Positions 59,685 through 64,000 of a stretch of 64,000 nucleotides of DNA are shown here, piece by piece. Position numbers and translations under genes: made by a program. The stretch comes from Fructobacillus tropaeoli. Lineage in GTDB: Bacteria > Bacillota > Bacilli > Lactobacillales > Lactobacillaceae. The notes beneath the pieces are model-generated. The model saw only the letters and a program-made list of their open reading frames with translations. It searched no databases and was not told the DNA's origin. The DNA lies in the NCBI RefSeq assembly GCF_001047135.2, contig NZ_DF968079.1, positions 16,007 to 80,006 on the forward strand. Reading direction: 5' to 3'. Every line of letters starts with the position of its first letter. The first letter of the stretch is position 1.

Positions 59685-61028
59685 TTAATTCTTAAAGGAA
59701 TGAATTGGTGCAGGCACGTGCCCACCACGATTAATAAAATCAGCAGAAGACTTATCAACCACTGGCATCACTGGGGCAGTTCCCAACAAACCACCATAGT
59801 CGACCATGTCGCCAACCTTTGTACCATTCGTTGGCAAAATTCGCACAGCCGTCGTCTTATTGTTTTGCACACCAATCGCCGCTTCATCAGCAATCATTGC
59901 TGAAATGGTTGTCGCTGGTGTATCACCTGGGATGGCAATCATATCCAACCCAACAGAACAAACAGATGTCATCGCCTCTAACTTGGCCAATGACAACGTT
60001 CCGTCCTGGACGGCATCAATCATGCCTGCATCTTCTGAAACAGGGATAAAGGCACCTGACAAACCACCAACACCTTGTGAGGCCATCACGCCACCCTTTT
60101 TAACGGCATCGTTCAAGAGCATCAAAGCAGCAGTCGTTCCATGCGTCCCAACTTGTTCCAAACCGATTTCTTCCAAGACTTCGGCCACAGAATCACCACG
60201 AGCTGGTGTTGGTGCTAAGGACAAATCAACAATTCCAAACGGTACGCCAAGGCGTTCCGCTGCAATCGTTCCAACTAACTGACCAACACGGGTAATCTTG
60301 AAGGCCGTCTTCTTGATGGTTTCGGCAACCACAGTAATCGACTCACCCTTCACCTGTTCCAAGGCGCGCTTAACAACACCAGGGCCTGAAACACCGACGT
60401 TAATCACAACGTCTGGTTCTGAAACACCGTGGAAGGCGCCAGCCATAAAGGGATTATCTTCAACGGCATTGGCAAAGACCACCATCTTTGAATTTGCTGT
60501 ATCAGACTTGTCCGTAATGGCCTTAATCGTTTCACCCATCAACTTGACAGCATCAAGGTTGGTCCCAGCCTTTGATGAACCAACGTTAATGGATGACATC
60601 ACAACGTCCGTTTCCGTCAAAGCATTTGGCAATGACTTAATCAACGCCAAATCACCATGTGAAAAGCCCTTTTGGACCAAAGCGGAATAACCACCAATAA
60701 AATCAACGCCAACTTCTTTGGCAGCATCATCTAAGGCATGCGCCAAAACAAGGATTTCCTTTTCATCGGCATTACCAGCAATCAAAGAAACCGGCGTGAC
60801 CGAAATCCGCTTATTCGTAATGGGTACACCATATTCACGTTCAATTTGTTGACCAACCGCCACCAAGTTCTTGGCATAGGTTGTCACCTTTTGATAAACG
60901 TTCTTCGCCGTTTCTTCAACTGAACCACCAACAGTGTCCAGCAAAGAAATGCCCATCGTAATCGTCCGGATGTCAAAGTTATCTTCTTTGACCATCTGAA
61001 TTGTTTCTCGAATTTGTGTTGTATCCAT
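59685..61028 (-). CDS. UPF0210 family protein (PFL-like fold)
   Basis: A 447-residue protein of the conserved UPF0210 family, often labelled PFL family. [14 protein letters not shown] near the start, [33 protein letters not shown] and [17 protein letters not shown] are strongly conserved. Structures of relatives have a glycyl-radical-enzyme-like barrel, but the activity is unknown. The ATG at 61028 follows a modest AAAGAAG site. It is always paired with an ACT-domain gene, as here. Confidence 0.9.
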   Translation of the reverse strand: MDTTQIRETIQMVKEDNFDIRTITMGISLLDTVGGSVEETAKNVYQKVTTYAKNLVAVGQQIEREYGVPITNKRISVTPVSLIAGNADEKEILVLAHALDDAAKEVGVDFIGGYSALVQKGFSHGDLALIKSLPNALTETDVVMSSINVGSSKAGTNLDAVKLMGETIKAITDKSDTANSKMVVFANAVEDNPFMAGAFHGVSEPDVVINVGVSGPGVVKRALEQVKGESITVVAETIKKTAFKITRVGQLVGTIAAERLGVPFGIVDLSLAPTPARGDSVAEVLEEIGLEQVGTHGTTAALMLLNDAVKKGGVMASQGVGGLSGAFIPVSEDAGMIDAVQDGTLSLAKLEAMTSVCSVGLDMIAIPGDTPATTISAMIADEAAIGVQNNKTTAVRILPTNGTKVGDMVDYGGLLGTAPVMPVVDKSSADFINRGGHVPAPIHSFKN

Positions 61029-61074
61029 TATTTGCTTCTTTTCTTCGTCTTTGTTCGCACTAATTTTTTCAAAA

Positions 61075-61344
61075 TTAGATGTGGGACATCGTATCAAAAA
61101 TTTCTTCTCGTTGGACGTGTACAGTCACGCCTAAGCGAGCGCCTTCCTCTTTAACAGAGGCATAGACTTCATCAAAATCAGCAGCAGCATCGATTGCTAC
61201 TAACATTGACATGGTAAAAGTCTTCGACATAATGGTCTGAGACATATCCAAAATGTTGACCCCATGTTCTGACAAGGTAGTGGCAATTCCTGCAACGATT
61301 CCTGTTTGGTCTTGGCCAACAACGGTGACAACTGCTTTAATCAT
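61075..61344 (-). CDS. ACT-domain protein (UPF0237)
   Basis: An 89-residue stand-alone ACT domain: [35 protein letters not shown] and [10 protein letters not shown] are the family pattern. ACT domains bind small ligands such as amino acids, so this protein may regulate the UPF0210 protein encoded 46 bases downstream. The pair is conserved across many Firmicutes. Confidence 0.92.
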   Translation of the reverse strand: MIKAVVTVVGQDQTGIVAGIATTLSEHGVNILDMSQTIMSKTFTMSMLVAIDAAADFDEVYASVKEEGARLGVTVHVQREEIFDTMSHI

Positions 61345-61408
61345 GATTTTCTCCTCTAATTAATGGTTCAAAGCCTGCAATTTTTGTCAGGCTTGGCTTT
61401 GCTGATTT

Positions 61409-61855
61409 TTAGATGACCTCGCCATCATATGGCTTTGCTGGCAAAGCTTCTAAATCATACGAAGCGACATCTTCAATCTTGTCGAAGTATACCGTTAATG
61501 ACATAGCAATCATTAAGTTCAACGTAATATCCGCTTCCTCTTTGATGACGACAACGGGAATTCCCTTGGCCTTCGCATAACCGATTTCCCAAGCAGTACC
61601 TGAATCGGTATCAGCCCGGTCAAAATCAGCCAACGCTACCATCACATCACAATTGTCGATGGCTTCAACATCAGACCCGTAGGCGGCGTGACGCCATGGC
61701 TCTGAAAAAAGTTCATACTCAGCATGCTGATGCTTTCGGGGTGAAAAAACATGACCAACTTGGTCGTGTTCTTCTAAGACCTTTTCGAGGCGCTCAGCCT
61801 TCTTAATCTGTGTTTCTGAAAAAAATGGTCCAGCCAAATAAATCCGCTTTGCCAT
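61409..61855 (-). CDS. Nucleoside 2-deoxyribosyltransferase
   Basis: A 148-residue enzyme that swaps bases between deoxyribonucleosides, known from lactobacilli that salvage DNA precursors. The N-terminal IYLAGPFFSETQ binds the base, and the catalytic Glu lies in DTDSGTAWEIGYA; the C-terminal NLMIAMSLTVYF is also conserved. Length matches the family. Downstream of mvaS with about 130 bases between. Confidence 0.92.
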   Translation of the reverse strand: MAKRIYLAGPFFSETQIKKAERLEKVLEEHDQVGHVFSPRKHQHAEYELFSEPWRHAAYGSDVEAIDNCDVMVALADFDRADTDSGTAWEIGYAKAKGIPVVVIKEEADITLNLMIAMSLTVYFDKIEDVASYDLEALPAKPYDGEVI

Positions 61856-61989
61856 GGGTAATTCTCCTTTACTTACCTGTTTACCTATTCTCTTAGTTTA
61901 CCAAAAGCAAGTTGCAACGGGATAACATTCTAAATGAAAAATAGGACAAAAATAGAACGTTTAGCACGCTTTGTCTCAAATGTTTGTCT

Positions 61990-63153
61990 TTAGCTCATCT
62001 TGTATTGACGGTGACCATTTTGCCAACCAACAAATTGGCACAAGCCCGCGTTCTCAGGACCCGCCGTCGTCACATCAACTCGATAGTCAAACAACTGCGA
62101 ATTGAAGACGTCCTCGTACTCACTGACTGAAAGCTGACGACGGTCGGCCAACATGCCATCAACATCCTGGCTAGCAACAGCAGACTGGAAGTTTTCTTGG
62201 ACCTTTAGTGAAAAGAGCTCGGCCTCCGCACCTGAACCATATGAAAAGACAGCCAACCGTTGACCAGCAGCGATTTGTCCCCTCTGCAATAGGGAAAGTA
62301 GTGCGAGATAGACTGACCCCGTGTAGAGGTTTCCAACCTGACGGTTATAAACCTGTGAGGCCGCCAGTTGTTCTTGGAGGAATTGCTGCTGCTCAGGCGT
62401 GGCTTGGTCCAAGATTTGATCCAACGCCTTCTTGCCCATCTTTGTGTATGGCAGATGGAAGGCAAAACCAGCAAAGTCGGCCAATGACAACTTTTGCTGT
62501 TCTGTATACCGAGTCCAAAGTGTCAAAAACATTTCCTTGTAAATATCCGTTGACAGATGGCCATCGACCAAGGCAGTTGTGGAAGCCACTGGTCGCCAAA
62601 AATCAGGAACGTCCTGGCTCATATAGACGGAATCATCTTCGATTTCAGCAATGGCCGGATTAGCGCTCACCACCATCGCAATCGCACCGGCTCCTTGTGT
62701 GACCTCTCCAGCTGTCTTCAACCCATAGCGAGCGATATCAGCCGCAATCACCAGAACTTTTTTGTCAGGGTGAACGTTCACGTAGTCCTTAGCTTGCATC
62801 AGACCAAAGGTTCCGGCATAACAAGCCTGCTTCATTTCAATTGTCCGAATATAAGGCGATAGGCCCAACAACTTCTGCGCAAAAACGGCTGCTGATTTGG
62901 AATTATCAACCCCGGACTCGGTAGCAAAAATCAGCATATCAATCGCCGCAATATCATCAGCGGTCAAGATTTTCTTGGCGGCATTAACCCCCATCGTCAC
63001 CACGTCTTCATAGTTCGGCACGACAGATTGAACCGACTGGCCAATCCCAATCGTATACTTGTCAGGTTCATCGCCTCTGGCTTTTGCCAATTCGACCATA
63101 TCAAGTGCTAGTCCTGGCGTGTAGAAAGCTAATTTATCAATACCTGCAGCCAT
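61990..63153 (-). CDS. mvaS: Hydroxymethylglutaryl-CoA synthase
   Basis: A 387-residue thiolase-fold enzyme that condenses acetyl-CoA and acetoacetyl-CoA in the mevalonate route to isoprenoids. The catalytic Glu lies in ATESGVDNSKSAA, the nucleophile Cys in EMKQACYAGTFGL and the His in FAFHLPYTKMGKKAL. AAAAGGAG precedes the ATG. Use of the mevalonate pathway fits Lactobacillales. Confidence 0.96.
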   Translation of the reverse strand: MAAGIDKLAFYTPGLALDMVELAKARGDEPDKYTIGIGQSVQSVVPNYEDVVTMGVNAAKKILTADDIAAIDMLIFATESGVDNSKSAAVFAQKLLGLSPYIRTIEMKQACYAGTFGLMQAKDYVNVHPDKKVLVIAADIARYGLKTAGEVTQGAGAIAMVVSANPAIAEIEDDSVYMSQDVPDFWRPVASTTALVDGHLSTDIYKEMFLTLWTRYTEQQKLSLADFAGFAFHLPYTKMGKKALDQILDQATPEQQQFLQEQLAASQVYNRQVGNLYTGSVYLALLSLLQRGQIAAGQRLAVFSYGSGAEAELFSLKVQENFQSAVASQDVDGMLADRRQLSVSEYEDVFNSQLFDYRVDVTTAGPENAGLCQFVGWQNGHRQYKMS

Positions 63154-63178
63154 TAAAAAATCTCCTTTTTACTTAAGC

Positions 63179-63199
63179 AAAAAAGCGCTCGAAAGCGCT
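63179..63199 (-). terminator. Terminator after the second ABC-F gene
   Basis: AGCGCT-TTCG-AGCGCT followed by six Ts on the minus strand, with a stable tetraloop. It lies about 30 bases past the ABC-F stop and just before mvaS. Confidence 0.85.
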
Positions 63200-63229
63200 C
63201 CTTGATAGTTCTCACCATCAGCTCATGAA

Positions 63230-64000
63230 TTAATCGTACAAAGCCTTCACCTTGGCTTGAATACTGTCCGTGTTAATAAAGTCATCATAAGTGGTATCCA
63301 AACGGTCAACCACGCCCTTGGCTGAAACTTCAACGATATGATTTGCCGTTGTTTCCAAGAATTCGTGGTCATGAGAAGTCATGATAACAGAACCCTTAAA
63401 GTCTGCAACTGCATCGTTCAATGACTGAATTGATTCCAAATCCAAGTGGTTTGTTGGATCGTCAAGCAACAAAACGTTAGCCTTCAACAGCATCAACTTA
63501 GCCAAAACGATTCGAACCTTTTCACCACCGGACAAAACCTTAATCTGCTTCAAGGCGTCATCACCCTTGAAGAGCATTTGACCGAGCATACCACGCAATG
63601 ACGTGTTGTCCTTCTGTTCTTCTTCGGCAAAATCACGCAACCAATCCAAGATGACCTTTTCCTGGTCATCGAAGTTATCGTTCAAATCCTTAGCCAAGTA
63701 TGATTGGGTGGTCGTGACCCCCCAAGTGACAGAACCAGTATCGGGTTCCATCGTACCGGCCAGGATTTGCATCAACGTGGTCGTTGCCAAATCAGACCGG
63801 GACAAGATGGCAATCTTATCGCCAGGACGGCCAGTAAAGGTAATGTTGTCCAAAACCTTTTCGCCATCAATCGTCTTGGAAACTCCTTCAACGCGAACTA
63901 AGTCATTTCCTAATTCACGGTTCAATGGGAAGGAAATGTAAGGGTACTTACGAGATGAAGGCTTGATATCATCCAAAGTAATCTTATCCAACTGCTTCTT
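63230..64000 (-). CDS. ABC-F ATPase, C-terminal part (YkpA/YbiT type; cut by the window end)
   Basis: The frame is open to the right edge, so the N-terminal half lies outside. The 256 visible residues hold the linker end and second ATPase domain. The signature is VLSGGEKVR and the switch His is in SHDHEF. The Walker A position reads SRSDLATTTLM, without the GxGKS core, and Walker B reads LLLDDPTNHLD with Asp for the catalytic Glu. A degenerate second Walker A is typical of the YkpA/YbiT branch. No coiled-coil tail follows. Confidence 0.88.
   Translation of the reverse strand, partial: KKQLDKITLDDIKPSSRKYPYISFPLNRELGNDLVRVEGVSKTIDGEKVLDNITFTGRPGDKIAILSRSDLATTTLMQILAGTMEPDTGSVTWGVTTTQSYLAKDLNDNFDDQEKVILDWLRDFAEEEQKDNTSLRGMLGQMLFKGDDALKQIKVLSGGEKVRIVLAKLMLLKANVLLLDDPTNHLDLESIQSLNDAVADFKGSVIMTSHDHEFLETTANHIVEVSAKGVVDRLDTTYDDFINTDSIQAKVKALYD

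Noticed and set aside
59806-60690. Long plus-strand open frames of 158 and 130 codons
   Set aside because: Both are antisense to the highly conserved UPF0210 gene and lack ribosome sites; they follow from its codon bias.

Overview
The window is a gene-dense, non-mobile chromosomal stretch of a low-to-medium GC lactic acid bacterium. Gene content points to the Lactobacillales, most likely the Leuconostocaceae (Weissella or Leuconostoc type). The main pointers are a KxYKxGKxW-like secretion signal on a protein with glucan-binding-type repeats, a pyruvate oxidase, a mevalonate-pathway HMG-CoA synthase, a short PUA-less glutamate 5-kinase, a CGAAC-N4-GTTCG LexA box, and the phoH-ybeY-dgkA-era-recO and rnhB-rbgA-yozE-ypmS-degV-folA-cca gene orders. 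The species call is inference. I see no rRNA, tRNA, CRISPR array, insertion sequence or prophage. Most genes lie on the minus strand.

Positions 1-19000 hold metabolism and transport. They include a P-type cation ATPase with a structured leader, a GNAT acetyltransferase broken by one in-frame stop, an orphan dTDP-glucose dehydratase, a ClC chloride transporter and proBA. Next come a secreted protein with three long repeats and a C39-like cysteine peptidase domain, then cysE and amt transcribed divergently from what looks like one shared palindrome. A TPP riboswitch precedes a three-gene operon (thiW, a HAD phosphatase, a thiamine-binding protein). A T-box leader precedes a MhpD-type hydratase.

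Positions 19000-37500 hold redox and central metabolism (nitroreductase, gpmA, pyruvate oxidase, pyk), a LexA-boxed umuC-yolD SOS operon, one-carbon genes (5-formyl-THF cyclo-ligase, glyA), asparaginase, the recO-era-dgkA-ybeY-phoH block and dnaE. Positions 37600-49600 hold pepT, a housekeeping run (nif3, trmK, rnhB, rbgA, yozE, ypmS, degV, folA, cca, a TPR protein), an Ada-type regulator, a short-chain dehydrogenase and thiD.

Positions 49700-64000 hold topA, dprA, two ABC-F ATPases (one cut by the window end), a cell-wall amidase, a strongly divergent dehydroquinase-like protein, a LacX-type epimerase, a XerC/D recombinase, a small basic protein of unknown function, the UPF0210/ACT pair, nucleoside deoxyribosyltransferase and mvaS. 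No large undescribed system is evident. The most interesting unexplained signals are regulatory: a possible ~60-nt small RNA at 56007-56067, an attenuator-like cysE leader, paired operators on the pyruvate oxidase promoter, and a complex set of promoters, terminators and short ORFs around the TPP and T-box leaders.
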